From NCBI RefSeq assembly GCF_003096095.1, contig NZ_CP015453.1, forward strand, positions 3,410,001 through 3,474,000: a DNA stretch of 64,000 bases, read 5' to 3'. A program made the translations under genes and the position numbers. Below the pieces are notes generated by a model. The model ran no database searches and was not told the origin of the DNA. It saw only the letters and a program-made list of their open reading frames with translations. Shown here in pieces: positions 43,401 through 51,921 of the stretch (positions are counted from its first letter, which is position 1; every line of letters starts with the position of its first letter). The stretch is from Dietzia psychralcaliphila (GTDB lineage: Bacteria > Actinomycetota > Actinomycetes > Mycobacteriales > Mycobacteriaceae).

Positions 43401-43784
43401 GTGAGCGGGCCAATTCGCGGCGAGCAGACCATGAAGATCGGGGAGGTCGCCGAGCGCACCGCCCTGTCGATCCGGAGCCTGCGACACTACGACGAGCTCG
43501 GTCTGGTCAGCCCGTCCGCGCACTCCCCCGGCGGTTTCCGCCTCTACACGCCGGGAGACGTCGAGCGGATCCTGCTGATCCGCCGGATGAAGCCCCTGGG
43601 GTTCAGCCTGGAGCGGATGCGGGACTTCTGCCGGGCCCTGGACGGCCGCGCCGAGGACCCGGCGGGATCGGCCACCCTGATCGCCGAGATCGAGGCCGAG
43701 GCCACCGAGCGGCTCGACCGCCTGCGGACCCACCTGGGTTACGCGGAGGAGTTCGTCGAGATCGTCGAGCGCCTCAAGGCGTGA
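43401..43784 (+). CDS. MerR-family regulator
   Basis: About 127 residues. MKIGEVAERTALSIRSLRHYDELGLVSP is the MerR winged-helix domain; a long coiled-coil (EIEAEATERLDRLRTHLGYAEEF) follows and no effector Cys cluster is seen, so a metal is unlikely. GTG 43401 is chosen because GGGAG lies four bases upstream; ATG 43431 (the MKIGEV Met) lacks a ribosome binding site but is the family norm. It likely controls the divergent SulP gene. Its stop abuts the stop of arsO. Confidence 0.85.
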   Translation: MSGPIRGEQTMKIGEVAERTALSIRSLRHYDELGLVSPSAHSPGGFRLYTPGDVERILLIRRMKPLGFSLERMRDFCRALDGRAEDPAGSATLIAEIEAEATERLDRLRTHLGYAEEFVEIVERLKA

Positions 43785-44888
43785 TCACCGGCCGAGCGCT
43801 GCGGCCACGGCCGCCTTCGCCCACTGCCCCACCCCGATGAGGGTCGCCGAGGCCGCACCGCACCAGTCGCCGTAGCCGAGCAGGAACAACCCGGGCACGC
43901 CCGGTACGGCGGGGCCGTCGGCGACCACCCTGCCGTTGACCCGCGGTAGCCCCAGGCCGCGGAGGTGCCCGAGAGCCGGACGGAACCCGGTGCACCAGAT
44001 CACCGCGTCGACCGGTTCGCGTCGGCCGTCGTCCCATTCGACACCGTCCGGGTGGAACCTGTCGAACATCGGGGTGGCCACCAGCAGGCCCGCGTCGCGG
44101 GCAGCACGGACAGGGGGGACGACGACGATGTCGCCGAGCGCGGCGACGCCGCGGCCGCCCCCGTTCTCCCCGGCCGGTGCACGCACCGAGGCGCTGGCCA
44201 CCCGGAACAGCTCGCGCCCGTCGACGTCGTCGGGCAGATAGCGCGGGGGGCCGGTGGTGCACCAGATCAGCTCGCCGCGGCCGGGGTCGAGCACCGCGGC
44301 GAGGTCGGCGGCGATCTGCGCTCCCGAGTTGGCACCTCCCACCACCACGACGCGCCGGCCGCGGAACGCCTCCGGCCCCCGGTAGCCGGCGCTGTGGATC
44401 TGTGCGCCCCGGAAACCCCCGACGCCCGGGTAGGTCGGCACGAACGGCCTCGACCACGTGCCGGTGGCACTGATCACCACGCGTGCACGCCAGCGACGGC
44501 CGTCCGCGGCGTGCACGACAAAACCCTCCGGGTCCCCGCGTTCCACTCTCGTCACCCCGATCCCACGCCGGACGGGCAGCCCGTAGTACTCCTCGTAGCC
44601 GCGCAGGTACTCCACCACGTGGGCCGCGTCGGGGTTGCCGCCGTCGGTCCGGTGCATCCGGCGGCCCGGGAGCGACGAGTAGTCGGCGGGCGAGAACAGA
44701 CGCAACGAGGGCCAGGTGTGCGGCCACGCACCCCCCGGCCCCTCCGATCCGTCGAGAATCTCGAAGTCCGCGCCGGCCCGGGCGAGGTAGAAGCCGGCGG
44801 CCAGTCCGGCCTGCCCGCCGCCGATCACCACCACGTCCTTCACCACCACGTTCTTCACCACAGCGTCTGTCGCCTCGGCCTCTACCAC
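43785..44888 (-). CDS. arsO: ArsO-like flavin-dependent monooxygenase
   Basis: About 367 residues. FAD site VVIGGGQAGLAAGFYLARAG, FMO-like motif and NADPH site RRVVVVGGANSGAQIA, and ATG(T)W-type signal SATGTWSRP. ArsO flavoproteins occur in ars operons and are proposed to oxidise organoarsenicals or arsenite. A VVKNVVVKDVVV low-complexity run precedes the FAD site. GTG 44888 has GGGGG upstream; GTG 44909 and 44933 would be nearer to or inside the operator. Confidence 0.85.
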   Translation of the reverse strand: MVEAEATDAVVKNVVVKDVVVIGGGQAGLAAGFYLARAGADFEILDGSEGPGGAWPHTWPSLRLFSPADYSSLPGRRMHRTDGGNPDAAHVVEYLRGYEEYYGLPVRRGIGVTRVERGDPEGFVVHAADGRRWRARVVISATGTWSRPFVPTYPGVGGFRGAQIHSAGYRGPEAFRGRRVVVVGGANSGAQIAADLAAVLDPGRGELIWCTTGPPRYLPDDVDGRELFRVASASVRAPAGENGGGRGVAALGDIVVVPPVRAARDAGLLVATPMFDRFHPDGVEWDDGRREPVDAVIWCTGFRPALGHLRGLGLPRVNGRVVADGPAVPGVPGLFLLGYGDWCGAASATLIGVGQWAKAAVAAALGR

Positions 44889-44924
44889 CGCACAACCCCC
44901 GTCCGGCACCCTCTGAACAGTTCT

Positions 44925-44942
44925 TATAGACACTTATCGATA
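44925..44942. promoter_or_regulatory. ArsR-type operator between arsO and arsP
   Basis: TATAGACACTTATCGATA, one mismatch to the site at 41421. TATAAG (44923-44928, minus) could be the arsO -10 and TACAGT (44950-44955, plus) the arsP -10. So one dyad may control both divergent genes. Confidence 0.7.
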
Positions 44943-44961
44943 TCAATTCTACAGTGGAGGC

Positions 44962-46047
44962 ATGAGCCCGTTGCCCGCCTCCGCGACCGGCCCGTCCGGC
45001 CCGTCCGGCACGGACACCGACACCGGTGTCCGAGAGCATCGTCGACTGGTGGCCTCACTCGCCGCGGCCGCGGTGGCCTGGATCGCCCTGTGGGTGGCCA
45101 ACGAGTGGTTCTGGGACGCGACCGTCGACTGGCTCGGTCTCGACCTCGCCGACCGGGCGGTCGGGGCAGTGCACTTCTTCCTCTACGACACCGTCAAGAT
45201 CTTCCTCCTGCTCCTCGGCCTGATGTTCCTGGTGGGCATGCTCCGGGCCAGCCTGGACCTCAACCGCGCCCGCGACTGGCTCGAGGGCCGGGGGCTACTC
45301 ATCGGCCTCACCCTGGCGATCGTGCTGGGCGTCGTGACCCCGTTCTGTTCCTGCAGCTCGATCCCGCTGTTCATCGGCTTCGTCGCCGCCGGCATCCCGC
45401 TCTCGGTCACCCTGACCTTCCTCATCGCCTCCCCGCTCATCAGCGAGATCGCGGCCATCATGATCGGCGAGATGTTCGGCTGGCACATCGCCGCCGCCTA
45501 CGTCGGCGCCGGTGCCGCCATCGCGTTCATCGCGGGCTGGGCCCTGTCCCGGTTCCGGCTGGAGAAGTGGGTCGACGACGTGGTCTTCACCACCCGCGTG
45601 GCCGCACTCCGCGCGGACGGCCATGTGCCCACCCTCCGCGAGCGGGTGGACGCCGCCCTCGGTGAATCCCGAGACATCGTCCGGGGCGTCTGGATCTGGG
45701 TGGTGGTGGGCGTCGGGATCGGCGCCGCGATCCACGGCTGGGTACCAGCGGACTTCTTCCTACGCTGGGCGGGCCCGGACAACCCGCTGGCCGTGGTCGT
45801 GGCCACCCTCGCCGGGGTGCCGCTCTACGTCAACGGCGCGGGGGTCGTGCCGATCGCCGAGGCACTGTGGACCAAGGGCATGAGCCTGGGCACCGTCATG
45901 GCGTTCATCATGAGTTCGATCGCGCTGTCCATCCCCCAGGCGATCATGCTCAGGCGGGTCATGAAGCCGCCCCTGCTCGCGCTGTTCTTCGCCGCCGTGG
46001 CCGTCGGCATCCTCGCCATAGGCCTACTGTTCAACCTCATCGCCTGA
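44962..46047 (+). CDS. arsP: ArsP-type permease (organoarsenical/heavy-metal efflux)
   Basis: About 361 residues with eight to ten helices. The TPFCSCSSIPLFIGFVAAGIP loop holds the Cys-X-Cys pair of the ArsP/SO_0444 permease family, and a second GVPLYVNGAGVVPIAEALW repeat follows in the C-terminal half. ArsP exports trivalent organoarsenicals. The thioredoxin-like gene follows 21 bases later with its own GAGG site. Confidence 0.88.
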   Translation: MSPLPASATGPSGPSGTDTDTGVREHRRLVASLAAAAVAWIALWVANEWFWDATVDWLGLDLADRAVGAVHFFLYDTVKIFLLLLGLMFLVGMLRASLDLNRARDWLEGRGLLIGLTLAIVLGVVTPFCSCSSIPLFIGFVAAGIPLSVTLTFLIASPLISEIAAIMIGEMFGWHIAAAYVGAGAAIAFIAGWALSRFRLEKWVDDVVFTTRVAALRADGHVPTLRERVDAALGESRDIVRGVWIWVVVGVGIGAAIHGWVPADFFLRWAGPDNPLAVVVATLAGVPLYVNGAGVVPIAEALWTKGMSLGTVMAFIMSSIALSIPQAIMLRRVMKPPLLALFFAAVAVGILAIGLLFNLIA

Positions 46048-46068
46048 CCCCCACACGCAGGAGGAACA

Positions 46069-46305
46069 ATGATCGTCAAGGTGCTCGGGCCCGGTTGCCG
46101 CAACTGCCACACCCTCGTCACCCGCACGCGGGAGGCCCTGGCCGCACTCGGTGAGGACGCCGAGATCATCGAGGTCTCCGACATCGGCGAGATCGCGGGC
46201 TACGGGCTCATGAAGACCCCCGGACTGGTGGTCGACGACGAACTCGTTCTGGGCGGGAAGGTGCCCACCGTCCGCCAGCTCACCGAACTCCTGCGCGGAC
46301 GCTAG
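46069..46305 (+). CDS. Thioredoxin-like redox-active disulfide protein
   Basis: About 78 residues. CRNC (Cys10, Cys13) followed by a short thioredoxin fold ending GGKVPTVRQLTELL, the redox-active-disulfide-protein-2 type often found beside ArsP-like permeases. It may reduce or hand over arsenic species to the permease. The last four bases overlap the convergent arsC stop (CTAG serves both). Confidence 0.87.
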   Translation: MIVKVLGPGCRNCHTLVTRTREALAALGEDAEIIEVSDIGEIAGYGLMKTPGLVVDDELVLGGKVPTVRQLTELLRGR

Positions 46306-46712
46306 ACCGGCTGCACCCCGAGTTCGGCGAGCAGACCCTCTACGCGGCGCCTGATCTCGTCGCGGATGGGCCGGACGGCCTCGACGCCCTGCCCGGCGGG
46401 GTCGTCGAGGCTCCAGTCCAGATAGCGCTTGCCCGGGAAGACCGGGCAGACGTCACCGCAGCCCATGGTGATGCACACGTCGCTGGACTGCACCGCCTCG
46501 GTGGTGAGCACCTTCGGCGTGGCAGCCGAGATGTCGATGCCGTCCTCCGCCATCGCGGCGGCGACAGCGGGGTTGATCGAGTCCGCGGGTGCCGAGCCGG
46601 CCGAGCGGACCTCCACCGCGCCACCGGACAGGTGGGAGGTGTAGGCCGCGGCCATCTGCGAGCGGCCCGCGTTGTGGACGCAGACGTAGAGGACGGAGGG
46701 ACGATCGGTCAC
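46302..46712 (-). CDS. arsC: Arsenate-mycothiol transferase ArsC
   Basis: About 136 residues. Canonical P-loop CVHNAGRSQMAA from Cys11, MGCGDVCPVFPGKRYLDW and PAGQGVEAVRPIRDEI. It forms an arseno-mycothiol adduct later resolved by mycoredoxin. It is unfused, unlike the copy at 40682. Transcription should start just inside the perfect dyad at 46733-46750. Confidence 0.93.
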   Translation of the reverse strand: MTDRPSVLYVCVHNAGRSQMAAAYTSHLSGGAVEVRSAGSAPADSINPAVAAAMAEDGIDISAATPKVLTTEAVQSSDVCITMGCGDVCPVFPGKRYLDWSLDDPAGQGVEAVRPIRDEIRRRVEGLLAELGVQPV

Positions 46713-46732
46713 GGTGACTCCTCGGCAGAATG

Positions 46733-46750
46733 TATCGACAGCTGTCGATA
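46733..46750. promoter_or_regulatory. Perfect 18-bp ArsR-type palindrome before arsC
   Basis: TATCGACAGCTGTCGATA is fully symmetric. On the minus strand TACATT (46729-46734) overlaps its end as a -10, so binding would block RNA polymerase. It is 21 bases before the arsC start. Confidence 0.72.
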
Positions 46751-46779
46751 GTAGCCGCTCGGGGTCCGGGCGCGGTGGG

Positions 46780-47949
46780 TCACAGCGCCCGGCCGATGAC
46801 CTCCTTCATGATCTCGTTGGTGCCGCCGTAGATCCGCATGACGCGGGCGGCGGCGAACTTCTGGGCGATGGGGTACTCCATCATGTAGCCGTAGCCGCCG
46901 AACAACTGCAGGCATCGGTCCACCACGTCGTCGAGCATGTCGGTGGCCTGCAGTTTGGCCATCGAGGCGGTGACGGCATCGAGTTCGCCGGCGATCTCCT
47001 GCTGGATGCAGTGATCGATGAAGGTGCGGGTGGCCATGACGGAGGTCTTGCACGTCGCCAACTCGAAGCGGGTGTTCTGGAATTCCAGAATCGGCTTGCC
47101 GAAGGCCTGCCGCTCGCGGACGTAGGCGAGGGTCTCCACGACGGCGGCCTCGGCCATCGCCAGGGCGTCCACCGCGATCGCCAGACGCTCGCGCGGCAAC
47201 TGGTTCATGAGCTGGTAGAAACCCTGCCCCTCCTCACCGCCGAGGAGGTTGGCCGCGGGTACGCGCATGTCGTTGAAGAACAGCTCGGCGGTGTCGGCAC
47301 CGTGGCGGCCCATCTTCTCCAGGACGCGACCGCGCTCGAAGCCGGGAGTGTCCGCCTCGACGGCGAACAGCGCCATTCCCCTGTGACCGGCGTCCAGGTC
47401 GGTCTTGGCCGCCACCACCACGAAGTCGGCGGATCCACCGTTGGAGATGAAGGTCTTGGAGCCGTTGATGACGTACACGGCGTCCGGGCCCTCTCCCTCC
47501 CTGCGCGCGGTGGTGCGCACGCCCTGCAGGTCGGAGCCCGCGCCGGGCTCGGTCATGGCGATCGCCGAGATCCATTCGCCCGAACAGATCTTCGGCAGCC
47601 AGGCCTGCTTCTGCTCGTCGGTGGCGTAGTTGGCCACGTAGTGCGGGGTGATTGTCGAGCCGACACCCATCCCGAACGCGGTGTCACCCGAGTAGACGAG
47701 CTCCTCGGTCACCAGGTACTCCATGCCCGGGTCGCCGCCCTGCCCGCCGAACTCCTCGGGCACGTCCAGGCAGATCAGCCCGGCCCCGCCGGTGCGCAGC
47801 CAGGTCTCCCGGTCCACGAACTTCTGCCTGGCCCACTTCTCCTGATTGGGCGTCATCTCCTTGGCGAAGAACGCGCGGGCGTGCTCGCGCAGCAACCGGT
47901 GGTCGTCGGTCTCCCAGGAGGGGCGGTAGTCGGGGAAGAGCAGGGTCAC
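46780..47949 (-). CDS. Acyl-CoA dehydrogenase
   Basis: About 389 residues. AMTEPGAGSDLQGVRTTA and the FAD-site segment YVINGSKTFISNG, then YVRERQAFGKPI and QLFGGYGYMMEYPIAQKFAAARVMRIYGGTNEI, with the catalytic Glu expected in the family position near the last of these. It oxidises an acyl-CoA, passing electrons to ETF. GTG 47949 has GGAGG six bases upstream. The substrate is unknown. Confidence 0.93.
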   Translation of the reverse strand: MTLLFPDYRPSWETDDHRLLREHARAFFAKEMTPNQEKWARQKFVDRETWLRTGGAGLICLDVPEEFGGQGGDPGMEYLVTEELVYSGDTAFGMGVGSTITPHYVANYATDEQKQAWLPKICSGEWISAIAMTEPGAGSDLQGVRTTARREGEGPDAVYVINGSKTFISNGGSADFVVVAAKTDLDAGHRGMALFAVEADTPGFERGRVLEKMGRHGADTAELFFNDMRVPAANLLGGEEGQGFYQLMNQLPRERLAIAVDALAMAEAAVVETLAYVRERQAFGKPILEFQNTRFELATCKTSVMATRTFIDHCIQQEIAGELDAVTASMAKLQATDMLDDVVDRCLQLFGGYGYMMEYPIAQKFAAARVMRIYGGTNEIMKEVIGRAL

Positions 47950-48083
47950 CAGGGCCTCCGGTGGTCGATGTACGCGGCATGCGCCGATCAGCCTAGTCAA
48001 CCCGACCCCGCGCTCAGAGCGGAGTCACCGACCTGTCCCACACCGAACTGAGCCACACCGAACTGGCTCACACCGTGCCGCGG

Positions 48084-49739
48084 TCAGTACCGTCCGCGCA
48101 GACGCAGGCGCCAGGGCCGACTGTCCGGGTCGTGCAACCAGCGATAGACGGGAAAGGCCAACGCCATGGTCACCGGATTGAGGCGCGGTGGGTCGAGGGG
48201 CCGCAGGCGACCCGGGGGCCGCTCCCCCCGGCGCCCGCCGAGGTGCCACTCCTCGAGCGCGGCGGCGGAGTCTGCGAACGCTCGGAACGTCCCCTCCGCG
48301 TCCAGGCAGTCGGCCATCACACGCGCGATCTCGTCGTCGTCGGGGAGCGCGCTGGCACGATCGGCGATCTCCGACACGTCACCCGGGAACGTCGGACCGT
48401 CCACGGACCGATCCAGGTGTTCGGAGGCCAGGACGAGACGCAACCTGCGGGCGAACGGACTGTGGTCGGGCGCCGCCGTGTCCACGACCACGGCCGAGAG
48501 CTCCGAATCGTGGGTCCACGAGCGGCGGCTGAAATTGTCGGACCCGACCGTGCACCAGGTGTCGTCGACCACGCACACCTTGGCGTGCACGTAGACCGGG
48601 GTGCCCTGCAGGTTCTCCGGAGCGTAGAAGGCCACCCGGCCGGGGGCCGCCGCCGCGAGCCTGCCCATCGCGCGCTGCCGTCCCAGGAGCTGAGGGATCC
48701 GCGAGAGCAGGTTGTCACTGTCCGTCCACCGGGGCATCACGACGATCATGTGCAACCCCTCGTCCCGCTGGAGGCACTCCACGAAGGAGTCGGCGATGGC
48801 GCGCGACCACAGGTACTGGTCCTCGACGTAGATCAGGTGACGCGCCCGCTCGAACGCCTTCGCGTACCCGCGGGCGATGCTGCGCTCTCCCCGACGGGCG
48901 AACGGGTAGGCCTCCCGCACACCTCGGCCCGCGTAGGTGCGGAGCAGTTGCACGACATGAGTACCCCCCGGCACCGCTGGCGGCGGCGGAGCCTGCTCGG
49001 GCAGCGATTCGGCGTGCACGTCCACGTGGTCGCGGTCCGCACGATGTCTGCGGGGGGAGTACGTCAGCGGCGTGGGGTCCTCCCACCGCTCTCGGAATGC
49101 CGTCTCGGCGTCGTAGACGGCCGGGCCCGAGATCGCACACTGGACGTCGTGCCAGGGCGGCGTCGGCCCGTACACGTCGGACATCGCCTGGGCCTGCGGG
49201 TCGCCGAGGTGACGGGCGTCGTCCCTGCGCGAGTGGGACAGGTCGATCCCGCCCACGTAGGCCACGTCCCGCTCCGGAGCCCCCGCATGGCGGATCACCA
49301 CCAACTTCTGGTGGTGCGACCCGCGCGGCGGCACGCGCATGTCCAACAGGACGTTGCCGCCCCGGTCATCGACCTTCCGTCCGAGCTCCCTGTTCTCCTC
49401 GTGCGAGAACTCGTCCATCCCCGAGTGCGACCGCCACACGAGTCCGTGCACGGCCACCCCGCGGTCGACCGCCCGCCGCAGTACCACCGAGACCTCGCTG
49501 CCGGGTTCACCGGTCAGCTGCTCGTCGGCGTCACCCCGCCAGTCGGTGAACAGGATCAGGTCACCCTCCCCGGTGGCCTCGATCTTCTCGTGGAGCTCGG
49601 AGAAGTACGTGGACCCGTGTACCAGGGGGCGCACCTCGTTGCCCTCCGACCAGGCCCTATCTCCGGGATGGCGGGAATCCAGACGGGTGTCGGGGTTGCC
49701 CCGCTCGTGCGCGGAGAGCAACCACTCGGTGAAGGCCAT
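48084..49739 (-). CDS. Phospholipase D-like protein with two HKD half-motifs
   Basis: About 551 residues. The first motif is GSHHQKLVVIRHAG: His-x-Lys is kept but the usual Asp is displaced (RDVAYVGG follows). The second is YVHAKVCVVDDTWCTVGSDNFSRRS, complete. The order and GGIDL segment match the actinobacterial PLD/transphosphatidylase family. No signal peptide is seen. ATG 49739 is preceded by a TGTAGC-like -10; the ATG at 49790 would be fully inside the divergent gene start. Confidence 0.88.
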   Translation of the reverse strand: MAFTEWLLSAHERGNPDTRLDSRHPGDRAWSEGNEVRPLVHGSTYFSELHEKIEATGEGDLILFTDWRGDADEQLTGEPGSEVSVVLRRAVDRGVAVHGLVWRSHSGMDEFSHEENRELGRKVDDRGGNVLLDMRVPPRGSHHQKLVVIRHAGAPERDVAYVGGIDLSHSRRDDARHLGDPQAQAMSDVYGPTPPWHDVQCAISGPAVYDAETAFRERWEDPTPLTYSPRRHRADRDHVDVHAESLPEQAPPPPAVPGGTHVVQLLRTYAGRGVREAYPFARRGERSIARGYAKAFERARHLIYVEDQYLWSRAIADSFVECLQRDEGLHMIVVMPRWTDSDNLLSRIPQLLGRQRAMGRLAAAAPGRVAFYAPENLQGTPVYVHAKVCVVDDTWCTVGSDNFSRRSWTHDSELSAVVVDTAAPDHSPFARRLRLVLASEHLDRSVDGPTFPGDVSEIADRASALPDDDEIARVMADCLDAEGTFRAFADSAAALEEWHLGGRRGERPPGRLRPLDPPRLNPVTMALAFPVYRWLHDPDSRPWRLRLRGRY

Positions 49740-49788
49740 GTGTTCGGACGCTACAGAATCTGCTTCCCGGATCAGCAATACTCTCCCC

Positions 49789-50496
49789 ATGACCCCACCC
49801 GAGCCGTTCCCCACCGACTGGACCCGCTGCCTGGTGCTGGTAGCGCATCCCGACGATCCCGAATACGGCATGTCCGCGGCGGTGGCCCGCTGGACCACGG
49901 AGGGCCGGCACGTGGTGTACGTCCTGGCCTCGAGCGGCGAGGCGGGCATCGAGGGGATGCCGCCCTCCATCGCCGGGCCCGTCCGTGAGGAGGAGCAGCG
50001 CCGGTCCTCGGCCATCGTCGGGGTCGACGAGGTGGAGTTCCTCGGCTTCCCCGACAGCAGGATCGTCAACGACGCGTCGCTCCGTGACGCCGTGGCCGAT
50101 TCGATCCGCCGCCACCGCCCGGACATCGTGATCTCTCTGTACTCCGGACCCGAGTGGGCACCCGGCGCCCCAAACCAGAGCGATCACATGGAGTTCGGTG
50201 TCGCGGTGGGCGCAGCCTACGACGACCTGGTGGCCGCCGTCGGCGTGGACGCGGCCGAGGGCCGTCCGAAGATGTGGTTCGAGAGCTCGCCGGAGCCCAC
50301 CCACTACGTGGACGTCGAGGGCTTCGTCGAGCCGGCCGTCGAGGCGCTGGCCGAGCACAAGGAGTACCTCTCCGTCCTTGACCCCGGGACCCCGGTGCGC
50401 GAGCAGGCCCGCCGGCAGGTCGAGAGCGTGTGTGCACCCCGCGAGGACCTGGCCGGAACCCGACACGTGGTGAGCTTCCGGCGGATGCGGCCCTGA
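49789..50496 (+). CDS. LmbE/PIG-L family deacetylase
   Basis: About 235 residues. The zinc motif AHPDDPE at residues 19-25, SSGEAGIEGMP and the C-terminal zinc ligand in NQSDHMEFG follow the family plan, though the third-ligand motif is degenerate. It is distinct from the copy at 30516. TACTCT just before the ATG suggests a leaderless mRNA, divergent from the phospholipase-D gene. Confidence 0.85.
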   Translation: MTPPEPFPTDWTRCLVLVAHPDDPEYGMSAAVARWTTEGRHVVYVLASSGEAGIEGMPPSIAGPVREEEQRRSSAIVGVDEVEFLGFPDSRIVNDASLRDAVADSIRRHRPDIVISLYSGPEWAPGAPNQSDHMEFGVAVGAAYDDLVAAVGVDAAEGRPKMWFESSPEPTHYVDVEGFVEPAVEALAEHKEYLSVLDPGTPVREQARRQVESVCAPREDLAGTRHVVSFRRMRP

Positions 50497-50503
50497 GCCG
50501 GGA

Positions 50504-51250
50504 TCAGGCGGGCGCGCCCGGCTGCCCGAGTGGTGCGTAGTACCCCTCCGGGATTGGCCGCAGGCGCTCGACGATCTCGTCCGCCCACTCCGCGTGGGGC
50601 GAGGACACGGTGCCGTCACCCGGGAGGCCGATATACGTGAGCCAGTAGCGCTGCCCACCCTCCCCGACGACCGCGGAGTACACCAGTGCACCCTCCGGAC
50701 CGATGAGGTCCTGCTGGACGGCGGGGAGCACGCGGAACGACACGGACCAGCCGTCGCCGACGCGGGTGGTGATCTCCTCCGCCCGCTCCTCGACCGGCTG
50801 CCCCGGAACGGGGAGTAGGAACTGTCCCATTCCGCTGGCCAGCGTGATCGCCGCCTGTCGATTATCCGGATTGCCCGGGTCGAACAGGTCCTCGGTGAGC
50901 GCGCCCGCCAGCACGACCCCCTCCGATCGGCCGGCCTCCCCGCCCCCGGCCTCGCCGCCCCCGACCGGGGTCAGGGCGGTGGTGCCGAAGACCAACTCGC
51001 CCGATTCGGCCCCCCAGCCCTCGGGGACGCGGATGACGAGGCCGGAGTAGGGATCGTCGTGATCAGAACCGGCCGCCACCTGGGTCTTGGGTGACAGCGT
51101 GCGGGCACCAGGACTGTAGGTCGCCGAGGAGACGACCACCGTCAGGACCGCCGCGGCCACCGCGAGAACGGCCACCAGCGCCACCATGAGAAGGGTCCGG
51201 TTCCGGCCGGACGACGGGGTGTGCCGTGCGTTCATGCGCCCTGAGTTCAT
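50504..51250 (-). CDS. Membrane-anchored protein of unknown function
   Basis: About 248 residues. A single transmembrane helix near residues 20-45 (LLMVALVAVLAVAAAVLTVVV) anchors a secreted domain with Gly/Glu-rich loops (GGGEAGGGEAGRSEG). I do not recognise the family. The ATG overlaps the alkB stop as ATGA, so it belongs to the downstream end of the phosphatase-alkB-anchor run. Confidence 0.7.
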   Translation of the reverse strand: MNSGRMNARHTPSSGRNRTLLMVALVAVLAVAAAVLTVVVSSATYSPGARTLSPKTQVAAGSDHDDPYSGLVIRVPEGWGAESGELVFGTTALTPVGGGEAGGGEAGRSEGVVLAGALTEDLFDPGNPDNRQAAITLASGMGQFLLPVPGQPVEERAEEITTRVGDGWSVSFRVLPAVQQDLIGPEGALVYSAVVGEGGQRYWLTYIGLPGDGTVSSPHAEWADEIVERLRPIPEGYYAPLGQPGAPA

Positions 51251-51921
51251 TGGCCCAGCGTAGGCGGGCGGGTCACGCGCAACGTGATGTTGACCCGCCC
51301 CGGTTCGGCGCCGAGCACCTCGCGGCACCACGCCGGAGCGGTGCCGTCGACCACCTTGGGCACTCCGTGGAACGCCAGTCTCGACGGGCCGCCGAACACC
51401 ACGAGGTCGCCGGACTCCAGCCGCACGTCGGTGTACGGGCGGCCGCGGTGCTGTGGGGTACCGAAGCGGAAGGTGCAGGCGTCGCCGAGGCTCAGCGAGA
51501 CCACCGGTGCCGAGCTGGCCTCGTCACGGTCCTGGTGCATCCCCATCGTGGCGCCACGACCGTAGAGGTTCACGAGTGCCGCATCGGGGGTGTACGCCGG
51601 TTCGCGCAGCGACGGGTCCACCGCCACCGCCGCCTCGAGCCCGGACCGCGCCGCCCGGACCAGCCAGTCGGGGAGCGGCGGGACCACCTCGTCGTCGTCG
51701 TACCGGTACGGCGTCCAGAGCCGCCCCAGGCTGAGCGTCCGTACCGACATCCTCCCCCCGCCGGGCAGCACTATCGAACGGGGGTCCCACACTGCGGCCC
51801 AGTCCACGCAGGCCCGCAGCAGATACTCCTGCTGCGCGCGGTCCATCCACCCCGGCACGTGCACCGCGCCGGGAGCCAGGATCGCCGGCGGGCGGTCGAT
51901 CCCGAAGAGGGGGTCCGTCAC
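51247..51921 (-). CDS. alkB: AlkB-family 2-oxoglutarate/Fe(II) dioxygenase
   Basis: About 224 residues. The Fe/2OG motif HQDRDE is present with the downstream His in AFHGVPKV and the 2OG Arg in RVNITLRVT. NLYGRGATMGMHQDRD matches AlkB nucleic-acid demethylases. It repairs 1-methyladenine and 3-methylcytosine. GTG 51921 overlaps the phosphatase stop (GTGA). The coupling to an inositol-phosphatase-like gene is not an obvious functional link. Confidence 0.92.
   Translation of the reverse strand: MTDPLFGIDRPPAILAPGAVHVPGWMDRAQQEYLLRACVDWAAVWDPRSIVLPGGGRMSVRTLSLGRLWTPYRYDDDEVVPPLPDWLVRAARSGLEAAVAVDPSLREPAYTPDAALVNLYGRGATMGMHQDRDEASSAPVVSLSLGDACTFRFGTPQHRGRPYTDVRLESGDLVVFGGPSRLAFHGVPKVVDGTAPAWCREVLGAEPGRVNITLRVTRPPTLGQ

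Noticed and set aside
44889-44933. arsO start at GTG 44933
   Set aside because: It would put the start codon inside the ArsR-type dyad; GTG 44888 has a ribosome site.
49740-49790. Phospholipase-D start at ATG 49790
   Set aside because: It would extend into the divergent deacetylase start; ATG 49739 with a -10-like element is simpler.
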